From assembly GCF_000021325.1 (NCBI RefSeq), contig NC_011365.1:372001-436000 (forward strand): 64,000 nucleotides of DNA, written 5' to 3'. The number at the start of each line of letters is the position of its first letter. Within the stretch, counting starts at the first letter, position 1. The translations under genes were made by a program, and so were the position numbers. Origin of the DNA: Gluconacetobacter diazotrophicus PA1 5. GTDB lineage: Bacteria; Pseudomonadota; Alphaproteobacteria; Acetobacterales; Acetobacteraceae. Shown here piece after piece: positions 1 to 7,402 of this stretch. The notes under the pieces are model-generated. The model searched no databases. It saw only the letters and a program-made list of their open reading frames with translations, and was not told where the DNA came from.

Positions 1-984
1 GCGGTCGCGGCGATAGAGGCATTTGACCGATTTCGCACCCTGGCGGATGGCGGTGCGCACGCAATCCATGGCCGTATCGCCGCCGCCGATCACCACCACC
101 GACTTGCCCTTCGCGTTCAGCATCGCGCTTTCGGACGCCGCCACATCATCCCCCAGCGACAGGCGGTTCGACACCGTCAGATAGTCCAGCGCCTTGACGA
201 TGCCCGCCAGTCCCGCACCGGGACCGCCGATATCGCGCGACTTGTAGACACCGGTGGCGATCAGCACCGCGTCATGACGCGCGCCCAGCGTCGCGAACGA
301 CACCTGCCCCTCGCCGTCCGCGTCCGCGACGTTCTGGCCCAGATGGAACCGCACCCCCGATTCCTCCAGGTAGAGATGGCGCCGCGCGACGATGTCCTTT
401 TCCAGCTTGAAGCCGGGGATGCCGTAGATCATCAGGCCGCCGACGCGGTCGTAGCGGTCATAGACATGCACCTGGTGCCCCTGCTCGCGCAGTTGCATCG
501 CCGCCGCCAGGCCGCCGGGGCCGGCGCCGATGATGCCGATCGAGGTCTGGCGTTCCACGGGCGGGCGGATCGGCTCGACCCAGCCGCTGGCGAAGGCGGT
601 ATCGGTGATGAAGCGTTCGACCGCGCCGATGGTGACGCTCTCGAACCCCTTCTCGATCACGCAGTTGCCTTCGCACAGCCGGTCCTGGGGACAGATCCGG
701 CCGCAGATCTCGGGGAAATTGTTCGTCGCCGACGACAGGGCATAGGCCTCTTCCAGCCGCCCCTCGGCCGTCATCTTCAGCCAGTCGGGAATATTGTTGC
801 CCAGCGGGCAATGGATCGAGCAGAATGGAACACCGCATTGCGAGCACCGGCTGGCCTGCTGTTCGGCCTTGCCGACGGCGAATGCGCGATAGATCTCGTC
901 GAAATCCGCGTTGCGTTCGGCAGCCGGGCGCTTGTCCGGCTGGCTCTGCGCCACGGAGACGAATTTCAGCATGCGCTCGGCCAT
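1..984 (-). CDS. gltD: Glutamate synthase small (beta) subunit, 3' end outside window
   Basis: GltD supplies electrons from NADPH through FAD and Fe-S clusters to the large GltB subunit, which makes glutamate from glutamine and 2-oxoglutarate in the cytoplasm. The 328 codons visible begin at the ATG ending at 984 (MAERMLKFV) and run off the left edge. A Cys cluster (C47, C50, C55, C59) matches the N-terminal Fe-S ligands. A GAGPGGL dinucleotide-binding motif follows near residue 150, and a second one (VIGGGDTAMDC) lies near the break. gltB is not in the window; it could lie beyond the left edge, since gltD-gltB order is known in alphaproteobacteria. The gene is transcribed from the palindrome-rich gap 985-1193. 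Confidence 0.93.
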   Translation of the reverse strand, partial: MAERMLKFVSVAQSQPDKRPAAERNADFDEIYRAFAVGKAEQQASRCSQCGVPFCSIHCPLGNNIPDWLKMTAEGRLEEAYALSSATNNFPEICGRICPQDRLCEGNCVIEKGFESVTIGAVERFITDTAFASGWVEPIRPPVERQTSIGIIGAGPGGLAAAMQLREQGHQVHVYDRYDRVGGLMIYGIPGFKLEKDIVARRHLYLEESGVRFHLGQNVADADGEGQVSFATLGARHDAVLIATGVYKSRDIGGPGAGLAGIVKALDYLTVSNRLSLGDDVAASESAMLNAKGKSVVVIGGGDTAMDCVRTAIRQGAKSVKCLYRRDR

Positions 985-1063
985 CGGCTTCCCCCTGCGA
1001 CATCGCGCGCTCCTGCCGAAGCGGGCGCACGTTTCCGGCGGAAGACCTACGATAGACATCACC

Positions 1064-1096
1064 GTCAAAAAAGACAGGGTGACTGTCCTTTTTGAC
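1064..1096. terminator. Bidirectional intrinsic terminator-like inverted repeat
   Basis: Two 14-base arms (1064-1077 and 1083-1096) match at 13 of 14 positions around the loop GGTGA. Each arm carries a run of A or T, so either strand gives a GACAG/CTGTC stem followed by a U run. On the minus strand it lies about 100 bases past the stop of the NDUFA9-like gene and would stop its transcription before gltD. Confidence 0.6.
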
Positions 1097-1143
1097 AAAA
1101 AACACGGCGATACCCCAAATCGACCCGATGACCAGATCGCAAA

Positions 1144-1164
1144 ATTGGTCCGTATCGGACCAAT
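1144..1164. promoter_or_regulatory. Perfect 9-bp palindrome, possible operator
   Basis: ATTGGTCCG-TAT-CGGACCAAT is perfectly symmetric and has no T run, so it is less like a terminator than an operator. It sits 160 bases upstream of the gltD start, between gltD and the NDUFA9-like gene. A role in gltD control is inference from position only. Confidence 0.35.
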
Positions 1165-1193
1165 CAGCCAGATAATGCGTTGACTTTGATCGT

Positions 1194-2117
1194 TTATGTA
1201 ATTTTGTATCGGCTGAGATAGGACGGCGCGATCATTTCCATCGGCACGGCATCGATCCCCAACAGGCGCAGGCCGGGGGTGCCTTCCGACGCCACATTGT
1301 CCACCGACAGCATCGTCAACTGGTCGCGGGTCAGCATCCGGCCCGGCAGATGCTCCAGCCACATCGCCTGCCACCAGGCCAGCGCGCCAGGCATGGGGAA
1401 GATCAGCCGGCTGCGGCCGAGCGTGGCCACGATCCAGCGCATGACACCCTCCATCGTCCAGATCGCGGGGCCGCCGAATTCATAGATCTCGCCGCTGTGC
1501 CCCTCGCCGGCCAGGATGCGGCGGATGCCCTCGGCCACGTCGGCGGCATAGACCGGCTGGATGCGCGTCGCAGCACCATAGACCGGCATGACCGGGCTGT
1601 ATCGCGCCAGTGCGGCGAACAGGTTGGTGAACCGGTCCTCCGGCCCGAACAGGATCGACGGACGCACGATCGTCGCCTCGGGCATGTTGCGCAGCACCGC
1701 CTCCTCGCCGGCCGCCTTGCTGCGGCCGTAGGCCGAGCGGCTGTCCGGCGACGCGCCGATGGCCGAGACGTGCAGCAGCCGCCCGACCCCCGCCGACGCC
1801 GCCAGCCGGGCCACGCGCGCCGCGCCATCGACATGCACGGCCTGGAACGTCGCCCGGCCGCGTTCGGCCAGGATGCCCACCAGGTTCACGACCACCTGCG
1901 CGCTCTCGACCACCGGCACCAGCGAGTCCTCGTCCAGGATCGACGCCCCGAGCGGCACGATCTGCCCGACATCGCCCAGCGGACGCAGCGCCGCCGCCAG
2001 GTCGGCACGCCGCGCGGCCACCCGGACGACATATCCGTCCTCGGCCAGGCGCCGGACCACGTAGCGGCCGAGAAAACCCGAACCCCCGATGACCGCCGCC
2101 ACTTTACGAGTCGCCAT
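1194..2117 (-). CDS. NDUFA9-like atypical SDR (complex I NDUFA9 subunit family)
   Basis: This 307-residue protein has an N-terminal NAD(P)-binding Rossmann motif (GGSGFLG, residues 12-18) and the sequence pattern of atypical short-chain dehydrogenases. The family includes mitochondrial NDUFA9, which binds NADPH and stabilises complex I. Bacterial members are usually annotated as complex I NDUFA9 subunit family proteins without biochemical proof. There is no N-terminal signal, so it should be cytosolic, perhaps at the inner face of the membrane. It starts at the ATG ending at 2117 and is a single-gene unit with no nuo genes beside it. A nucleoside-diphosphate-sugar epimerase role is the alternative, but the classical YxxxK is not conserved in an epimerase context. 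Confidence 0.8.
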   Translation of the reverse strand: MATRKVAAVIGGSGFLGRYVVRRLAEDGYVVRVAARRADLAAALRPLGDVGQIVPLGASILDEDSLVPVVESAQVVVNLVGILAERGRATFQAVHVDGAARVARLAASAGVGRLLHVSAIGASPDSRSAYGRSKAAGEEAVLRNMPEATIVRPSILFGPEDRFTNLFAALARYSPVMPVYGAATRIQPVYAADVAEGIRRILAGEGHSGEIYEFGGPAIWTMEGVMRWIVATLGRSRLIFPMPGALAWWQAMWLEHLPGRMLTRDQLTMLSVDNVASEGTPGLRLLGIDAVPMEMIAPSYLSRYKIT

Positions 2118-2305
2118 GTCCGTCCCCCTTTTGCGCCCGCCCCACGCCGCATCCGCGTGCCAGGCCGTTGTTTAAAGCGACGATATCATACGGGCCGCCG
2201 CCCGCCACGCCGTCGCCGCATCCCAGCCCTCACCCCCCGGCCCGGCCTGTCGCCAGCCCCGGAGGCGACGACGCAACAAAAACGACGCAAATCGTCGAAG
2301 CCATG

Positions 2306-2334
2306 TTGACCGCCCCCCAGCGGCGGAGTAAACG
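2306..2334 (+). promoter_or_regulatory. Promoter of first tRNA-Leu copy
   Basis: TTGACC (2306-2311) and TAAACG (2329-2334) are separated by 17 bases, a sigma-70 arrangement. The tRNA begins 34 bases later, after a CCCCG-GAAA-CGGGG hairpin in the 5' leader. The same elements, with the same spacing, precede the second tRNA copy. Confidence 0.6.
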
Positions 2335-2368
2335 CCCTCCACCACCCCGGAAACGGGGGCCTCTCTGA

Positions 2369-2455
2369 GCCCAGATGGCGGAATTGGTAGACGCGCAGGT
2401 TTCAGGTACCTGTGGCCGCAAGGTCGTGGAAGTTCGAGTCTTCTTCTGGGCACCA
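2369..2455 (+). tRNA. tRNA-Leu(CAG), copy 1
   Basis: This 87-nt gene has a 7-bp acceptor stem GCCCAGA/TCTGGGC, discriminator A and encoded CCA (2453-2455). The anticodon stem CAGGT/ACCTG encloses the loop TTCAGGT, giving anticodon CAG, which reads CUG. A long variable arm (GTGGCCGCAAGGTCG) marks it as a class II tRNA. It is identical over its full length to the copy at 2635-2721. Confidence 0.96.
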
Positions 2456-2482
2456 TCTTTCTGAAAATGATGATCGGCCGAC

Positions 2483-2513
2483 AGGCGCCCCGCTTCAGCG
2501 GTGCGCCTTTTTT
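2483..2513 (+). terminator. Intrinsic terminator after tRNA-Leu copy 1
   Basis: AGGCGC and GCGCCT arms with an internal CCGCTTCAGCGG stem are followed directly by six Ts. It lies 27 bases after the first tRNA, so the two copies are probably separate transcripts. Confidence 0.8.
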
Positions 2514-2573
2514 CCGTTCGGCCCGTGACTTAGCGGAATTTTATTGCGTATGCGGAATATTGCGCAGCACCCG

Positions 2574-2602
2574 TTGACCGCCCCCGCGTTCCAGCGTAAA
2601 CG
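2574..2602 (+). promoter_or_regulatory. Promoter of second tRNA-Leu copy
   Basis: TTGACC (2574-2579), 17 bases, TAAACG (2597-2602). The -35 and -10 hexamers equal those of the upstream copy while the spacer between them has drifted, which supports function. Confidence 0.6.
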
Positions 2603-2634
2603 CCCTTCACCACCCCGGAAACGGGGGCCTCTGA

Positions 2635-2721
2635 GCCCAGATGGCGGAATTGGTAGACGCGCAGGTTTCAGGTACCTGTGGCCGCAAGGTCGTGGAAGTT
2701 CGAGTCTTCTTCTGGGCACCA
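2635..2721 (+). tRNA. tRNA-Leu(CAG), copy 2
   Basis: Same 87-nt sequence as copy 1: acceptor GCCCAGA/TCTGGGC, anticodon CAG in the loop TTCAGGT, long variable arm, encoded CCA at 2719-2721. The two copies are 266 bases apart with near-identical 5' flanks, so this is a tandem duplication of a whole transcription unit. Confidence 0.96.
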
Positions 2722-2754
2722 TCCAACATACAGCAGCGTGTATCTCGCGGCCCT

Positions 2755-2776
2755 GGCCTGCCCGGCCGGGCAGGCC
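2755..2776. other. Perfect 22-bp GC palindrome after tRNA-Leu copy 2
   Basis: GGCCTGCCCGG followed by its exact complement. It lies 33 bases downstream of the second tRNA and could form a strong hairpin, but no T run follows. It may help 3'-end formation of the tRNA transcript. I see no gene in the rest of 2722-2948. Confidence 0.4.
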
Positions 2777-2948
2777 GCGTGGGCGTCCCCCCTCGCGTAT
2801 TGCCGGCACCGCTATTATATGTCCGACACTGTATTCGCCCCGGGGCCGCGCGTGACGCGGTCGTCATGGGGCCATGTGTTTCTGGATCGAAGGTCATGGG
2901 CTGCTCCACCATCCTGCATCGCAACGCCGGCATCGGGGAAACCCAGGC

Positions 2949-3581
2949 ATGACCGCACCCGCGACTCCCTCCATCCTGCTGCATCGCGGCGACCTGGCGG
3001 ACGACGTGGTCTTCCACGGTTCGATCGCGGTGGACACCGAGGCGATGGGCCTGAACCCGCATCGCGACCGGCTGTGCCTGGTGCAGATCTCGGCCGGGGA
3101 CGGCAGCGCGCACCTGGTGCAGATCCTGCCCGGCACGCCCAGCCCCAACCTGGCGCGGCTGATGGCCGACCCGTCGATCACCAAGCTGATGCATTTCGCG
3201 CGATTCGACGTCGCGATCCTGCAGCATTCGCTGGGGGTGACGGTCGCCCCCGTCATCTGCACCAAGATCGCGTCCAAGCTGGTCCGGACCTTCACCGAGC
3301 GTCACGGGCTGGCGCAGCTCTGCCGGGAACTGCTGGGTGTCGATCTGAGCAAGCAGCAGCAGACCTCGGACTGGGGCGCGCCCGAACTGACGCCCGAACA
3401 GAAGGCCTATGCGGCGTCGGACGTGCTGCACCTGCATGCCCTATGGACGAAGCTGGAGGCACTGCTGCATCGCGAGGGACGACGCGACCTGGCGCAGGCC
3501 TGCTACGATTTCCTGCCCACGCGGGCCCGGCTGGACCTTCTGGGATACGAAGATCCGGATATCTTCGCCCACCGGGCATGA
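2949..3581 (+). CDS. Ribonuclease D-like 3'-5' exonuclease
   Basis: A 210-residue DEDD-family exonuclease that trims RNA 3' ends, plausibly tRNA and other stable RNAs, in the cytoplasm. The three exo motifs are visible: VDTEAMGL (residues 28-35, D and E metal ligands), HFARFD near residue 80, and YAASDVLHL near 155, where the Y identifies the DEDDy type. It has only the catalytic domain, with no HRDC domain, as in short alphaproteobacterial RNase D proteins; E. coli RNase D is about 375 residues. The ATG at 2949 is chosen because the frame open upstream of it encodes no exonuclease sequence and the family alignment begins here. kdsD follows 70 bases later. Confidence 0.88.
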   Translation: MTAPATPSILLHRGDLADDVVFHGSIAVDTEAMGLNPHRDRLCLVQISAGDGSAHLVQILPGTPSPNLARLMADPSITKLMHFARFDVAILQHSLGVTVAPVICTKIASKLVRTFTERHGLAQLCRELLGVDLSKQQQTSDWGAPELTPEQKAYAASDVLHLHALWTKLEALLHREGRRDLAQACYDFLPTRARLDLLGYEDPDIFAHRA

Positions 3582-3651
3582 CGCGGCACGCCGCCCCTCC
3601 GCGCCGGGTCCGGTTTGACCGCGACCCCCATCATGGCGATACACGGGCGGC

Positions 3652-4713
3652 ATGACCCAACCCGCCTTCCATGACGATGCCGGCGCACCCGCGGACGAGG
3701 CCCGGATCCAGTCCGACATCACCGCCGCGTGCCGCGTTCTGGCGCGCGAGAGCGACGGACTGGCCCGGCTGGCGGCCGCCCTGCGCGCCCCGGCGGTATC
3801 CGACGAGCCGGAAGGCATCACGCCGCTGGGCACGGCCTTCGCACGGGCGGTCGATGCGTTTTCGACGCTGGCGGGCCGGGTCATCGTGACGGGTATCGGC
3901 AAGTCCGGCCATGTCGGGCGCAAGATCCAGTCCACCCTGGCATCGACCGGAACGCCCTCGGTCTTCGTGCATCCGTCCGAAGCGTCGCACGGCGACCTGG
4001 GCATGATCCAGCGGGGCGATGCGGTGCTGGCCCTGTCCAATTCCGGCGAAACGGCGGAACTGGCCGACATCGTGGCGCACGCCCGCCGCTACGGCCTGCT
4101 GCTGGCCGCCATTACCGCCGCACCCGATTCGACCCTGGCCCGGGCCGCCGACATCGCCCTGATCGTGCCGAAGGCGCCGGAGGCCTGCCCGATGGGCCTG
4201 GCCCCCACCACGTCGACGACCATGCAGATGGCGCTGGGCGACGCGCTGGCCGTTGTGCTGCTGGAGCGGCGAAATTTCTCCGCCACCGATTTCGGCGTCT
4301 TCCATCCCGGCGGCCGGCTGGGCACGCGGCTGCGCCGCGTCAGCGACCTGATGCATCGGGGCGCCGCCATGCCGCTGGGCACGCCGGACATCGCGATGCG
4401 CCAGGTCATCATGGAAATGACGCGCAAGGCCTTCGGCTGCATCGGTGTCGTCTCCCCGGACGGGCGGCTGCGCGGGCTGATCACCGACGGCGACCTGCGC
4501 CGGGCGCTGGACCGCGACCTGGACAGCACGCTGGCCGCCGACATCATGAACCCCACCCCGCTGACCACCGGCCCCGACGTGCTGGCGGCCGAGGCCCTGC
4601 GCCTGATGAACGCGCGGGCGCGGCCGATCACCAGCCTGTTCGTGGTGGACGCGGCCGGGCTCCCGGTCGGCATCCTGCATATCCACGACCTTCTGCGGGC
4701 GGGCGTCGCATGA
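3652..4713 (+). CDS. kdsD: Arabinose-5-phosphate isomerase (KpsF/GutQ family)
   Basis: Interconverts D-ribulose 5-phosphate and D-arabinose 5-phosphate, the first committed step to Kdo for LPS. The 353-residue protein has an N-terminal SIS sugar-isomerase domain with VTGIGKSGHVGRK near residue 80 and SNSGETAEL near 127, then two CBS repeats over about residues 220-350. Length equals the family norm. Its stop overlaps the lptC start as ATGA (4710-4713), so it heads an LPS operon kdsD-lptC-lptA-lptB with rpoN and hpf behind. Cytoplasmic. Confidence 0.95.
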   Translation: MTQPAFHDDAGAPADEARIQSDITAACRVLARESDGLARLAAALRAPAVSDEPEGITPLGTAFARAVDAFSTLAGRVIVTGIGKSGHVGRKIQSTLASTGTPSVFVHPSEASHGDLGMIQRGDAVLALSNSGETAELADIVAHARRYGLLLAAITAAPDSTLARAADIALIVPKAPEACPMGLAPTTSTTMQMALGDALAVVLLERRNFSATDFGVFHPGGRLGTRLRRVSDLMHRGAAMPLGTPDIAMRQVIMEMTRKAFGCIGVVSPDGRLRGLITDGDLRRALDRDLDSTLAADIMNPTPLTTGPDVLAAEALRLMNARARPITSLFVVDAAGLPVGILHIHDLLRAGVA

Positions 4714-5519
4714 GCGCGTCTCCTCCCCCGCCCTCCAGGGACCCCACGGCACCGCGTCGCGAGGATTTCGCCCGTTCGGCGGACGACGTCGCCCGCCAGC
4801 GCACCGTCCTGCACCATCGGACGACCCGCGCCCGGCACCTTCCCAATCCCGACGACATCGCGCGCCGGCGGATGCTGGTCCGCTGGGCCAAATGGGTGCT
4901 GCCGGCGGCGGCGCTGGCCCTGCTGGGGTCGATCGCCGCCTGGCCGGCCATCGACCGGCTGGTGAACGCCCAGCGCAACGCGCTGCACGAGATGGAAAAC
5001 CTGCGCATCGAAAGCGGCAACATGCTGGGCGCGACCTATCGCGGGCTGGACGACCACAACCGCCCGTACATGATCACCGCCGACCAGGCCCAGCAGGTGA
5101 CGCCGGACCGCATCAACCTGACCGGCCCCGTGGCCGACACCTTTACCCAGGGCAATGACTGGCTGACCATCCGTTCGGACCAGGGCGTGTACATGCAGCA
5201 CGAGCAATTGCTGGACCTGACGCGCAACGTGGTGCTCTACCGCGCCGACGGCGTGATCATGACCGGGGTCACGGCCGACATGGACCTGAAGCAGGGAATC
5301 GTCGCCTCCGACCAGTGGGTGCATGCCGAAGGCCCGTTCGGCGTACTGGATGCCCAGGGCTTCATCCTGTCGCAGCACGAGGGCATCGGCCTGTTCCGCG
5401 GCCCCGGGCGGCTGATCCTGAATGACGACAGCCACGCCCATCCGCCCGCCGCCACGCCATCTTCCGCGGCGCCGCCCGCGTCGTCCACCCCACCCGCCCG
5501 TACGGAGCCCACCCGATGA
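4710..5519 (+). CDS. lptC: LPS export system protein LptC
   Basis: LptC is a bitopic inner-membrane protein that passes LPS from the LptBFG ABC transporter to LptA in the periplasm. The 269-residue protein has a charged cytoplasmic N-terminus of about 55 residues, one membrane segment (WVLPAAALALLGSIAAWPAI, about residues 61-80) and a periplasmic beta-jellyroll region, then a Pro/Ala/Ser-rich tail. It is longer than E. coli LptC (191), as is common in alphaproteobacteria. ATG at 4710 overlaps the kdsD stop and its own stop overlaps the lptA ATG, so translation is coupled. Confidence 0.88.
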   Translation: MSASPPPPSRDPTAPRREDFARSADDVARQRTVLHHRTTRARHLPNPDDIARRRMLVRWAKWVLPAAALALLGSIAAWPAIDRLVNAQRNALHEMENLRIESGNMLGATYRGLDDHNRPYMITADQAQQVTPDRINLTGPVADTFTQGNDWLTIRSDQGVYMQHEQLLDLTRNVVLYRADGVIMTGVTADMDLKQGIVASDQWVHAEGPFGVLDAQGFILSQHEGIGLFRGPGRLILNDDSHAHPPAATPSSAAPPASSTPPARTEPTR

Positions 5520-6604
5520 CCGCCTTCCCCAAGGTCGCTACCGCGTTGCTGCTTGGCGGCGTCGCGGCCTGCGTGGCGCCCATGGGCGCACGCGGCCAGG
5601 CGCTGGACCTGTCCCATGGCGGCCAGATCACGGTGACGGCGGCCGGCGGCTTCGACTGGGACCAGAAATCCCAGACCGTCACGGCCTATGACCAGGCACA
5701 GGCAGTGCGGGGCAACGTGACCGTGACCGGCGACCGGCTGATCGCCTTCTACCGCAAGAAGGCGGCGGCGGGAGCGGCCCAGGGCGGCGCCCCGAACAAC
5801 GGTGCCGCCGCACCGGCGTCCCCGCCACCGGCCGCCCAGGCCCCGGCGCCCCAGGCACCAGCCACCCAGTCGACGGGCAATGGCACCGATTCCGGGTCCA
5901 ACGAGGTCTATCGCCTGAACGCCATCGGGCATGTCCATATCTTCACCGACACGGACCAGGCCTGGGGCGACAAGGCGATCTATGATATCGACCAGTCGGT
6001 CATGATCATGACCGGCAAGGCGATGAAGATGGTCACGCCCCAGGACGTGCTGACCGCCCGGGATTCGATGGAATATTATTCGCAGACCCGGATCTCGATC
6101 GGGCGCGGAAACGCGACCGTCACGACCAATGACGGGCGGCAGATCCGCGCCGACGTGCTGGTCGGATACAGCGCCCCGGCCCAGCCGGCCACCCAGTCCC
6201 CGGCTCAGCCTCCGCCCAGCCCGCCCCCCGGAACGCAGCCTGGGGCCGCGCCCGGAACCGGCAAGGACCCATTGACCAGTTCGGGGAAGCTGGAAAAAGT
6301 AAACGCCTTCGGCCACGTCTTCGTCCGCACGCAGACCGAGACCGTGACCGGGGACCGGGGCGTGTATGTACCTGACACCGGGATTGCGCGGATCGTCGGC
6401 AACGTCCACATCACGCGGGGCCAGAACCAGATCAACGGAGCCGCGGCGATCGTGAACATGCACACCGGAATCGCGACGATGACCGAACGCGCGGGCAGCC
6501 GGGTCAGCGGCCTGATCGTCCCCAACGAGGCCAACAGCAGCCCCGGCGGGGCCAGGCCCACCCAGGCCGGGACGAAACCCGGCCCCGCAGGGAAGACACC
6601 ATGA
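5516..6604 (+). CDS. lptA: LPS transport periplasmic protein LptA, with low-complexity inserts
   Basis: LptA bridges the periplasm and carries LPS to the outer-membrane LptD/E complex. A signal peptide covers about residues 1-28 (ending ...GARGQA). OstA-type beta-jellyroll segments follow: LSHGGQITVTAAGG, the block around HVHIFTDTDQAWG, and the C-terminal GHVFVRTQTETVTGDRG. At 362 residues it is about twice E. coli LptA. The excess comes from two Pro/Ala/Gln-rich stretches (about residues 85-120 and 222-255) and a Gly/Pro-rich tail. It overlaps lptC (ATGA) and lptB (ATGA, 6601-6604). Confidence 0.87.
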   Translation: MTAFPKVATALLLGGVAACVAPMGARGQALDLSHGGQITVTAAGGFDWDQKSQTVTAYDQAQAVRGNVTVTGDRLIAFYRKKAAAGAAQGGAPNNGAAAPASPPPAAQAPAPQAPATQSTGNGTDSGSNEVYRLNAIGHVHIFTDTDQAWGDKAIYDIDQSVMIMTGKAMKMVTPQDVLTARDSMEYYSQTRISIGRGNATVTTNDGRQIRADVLVGYSAPAQPATQSPAQPPPSPPPGTQPGAAPGTGKDPLTSSGKLEKVNAFGHVFVRTQTETVTGDRGVYVPDTGIARIVGNVHITRGQNQINGAAAIVNMHTGIATMTERAGSRVSGLIVPNEANSSPGGARPTQAGTKPGPAGKTP

Positions 6605-7392
6605 ACGAAATCCCCTACGAACTGGCGGGCGACATGCAGGGCACCGCGATCGCGCACGGCCTGCCGGCCGCCGACGGCCTGATCGCCAACGGGATCGGCA
6701 AGACCTACAAGAAGCGGCCGGTGGTGCGGAACGTCTCGATCCAGGTCCATCGGGGCGAGGCCGTGGGCCTGCTGGGCCCCAACGGGGCCGGCAAGACGAC
6801 CAGCTTCTACATGATCGTGGGGCTGGTGCAGCCCGATACCGGGGCGATCACGCTGGACGGAACCGACATCACCCAGTTGCCGATGTATCGCCGCGCCCGG
6901 CTGGGCATCGGCTACCTGCCGCAGGAAGCCAGCATTTTCCGTGGCCTGAATGTCGAGCAGAACATCATGGCGGCGCTGGAAGTCGTGGAAGCCGATCCCG
7001 AGCGGCGCGAGGCGATGCTGGATGGATTGCTGGGCGAATTCGGTATCTCGCACCTGCGGCGCGCGCCGTCGCTGGCCCTGTCGGGCGGCGAGCGCCGCCG
7101 CCTGGAAATTGCCCGCGCCCTGGCCAGCCAGCCGCATTACATCCTGCTGGACGAACCGCTGGCCGGCATCGACCCGATCGCGGTGGGCGAAATCCGCGAT
7201 CTCGTCTCGCACCTCAAGGATCGCGGGATCGGCGTGCTGATCACCGACCACAATGTCCGCGAGACGCTGGAGGTGATCGACCGCGCCTATATCATGCACA
7301 GCGGCCAGGTGCTGATGGAAGGCCGCCCCGAGGAAATCGTCGCCAACGAGGACGTCCGACGGGTGTACCTTGGGGAGAATTTCTCCCTCTGA
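6601..7392 (+). CDS. lptB: LPS export ABC transporter ATP-binding protein LptB
   Basis: Cytoplasmic ATPase of the LptBFG exporter that extracts LPS from the inner membrane. All ABC motifs are present in 263 residues: Walker A LLGPNGAGKTTSF (about 56-68), Q-loop, signature LALSGGERRRLEIARAL (about 158-174), Walker B YILLDEPLAGID and the H-loop TDHNVRET. About 20 extra N-terminal residues precede the usual family start. It is the last gene of the kdsD-lptCAB unit and overlaps the possible upstream rpoN start; lptF and lptG are elsewhere. Confidence 0.96.
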   Translation: MNEIPYELAGDMQGTAIAHGLPAADGLIANGIGKTYKKRPVVRNVSIQVHRGEAVGLLGPNGAGKTTSFYMIVGLVQPDTGAITLDGTDITQLPMYRRARLGIGYLPQEASIFRGLNVEQNIMAALEVVEADPERREAMLDGLLGEFGISHLRRAPSLALSGGERRRLEIARALASQPHYILLDEPLAGIDPIAVGEIRDLVSHLKDRGIGVLITDHNVRETLEVIDRAYIMHSGQVLMEGRPEEIVANEDVRRVYLGENFSL

Positions 7393-7402
7393 CCGTCTGT
7401 CC

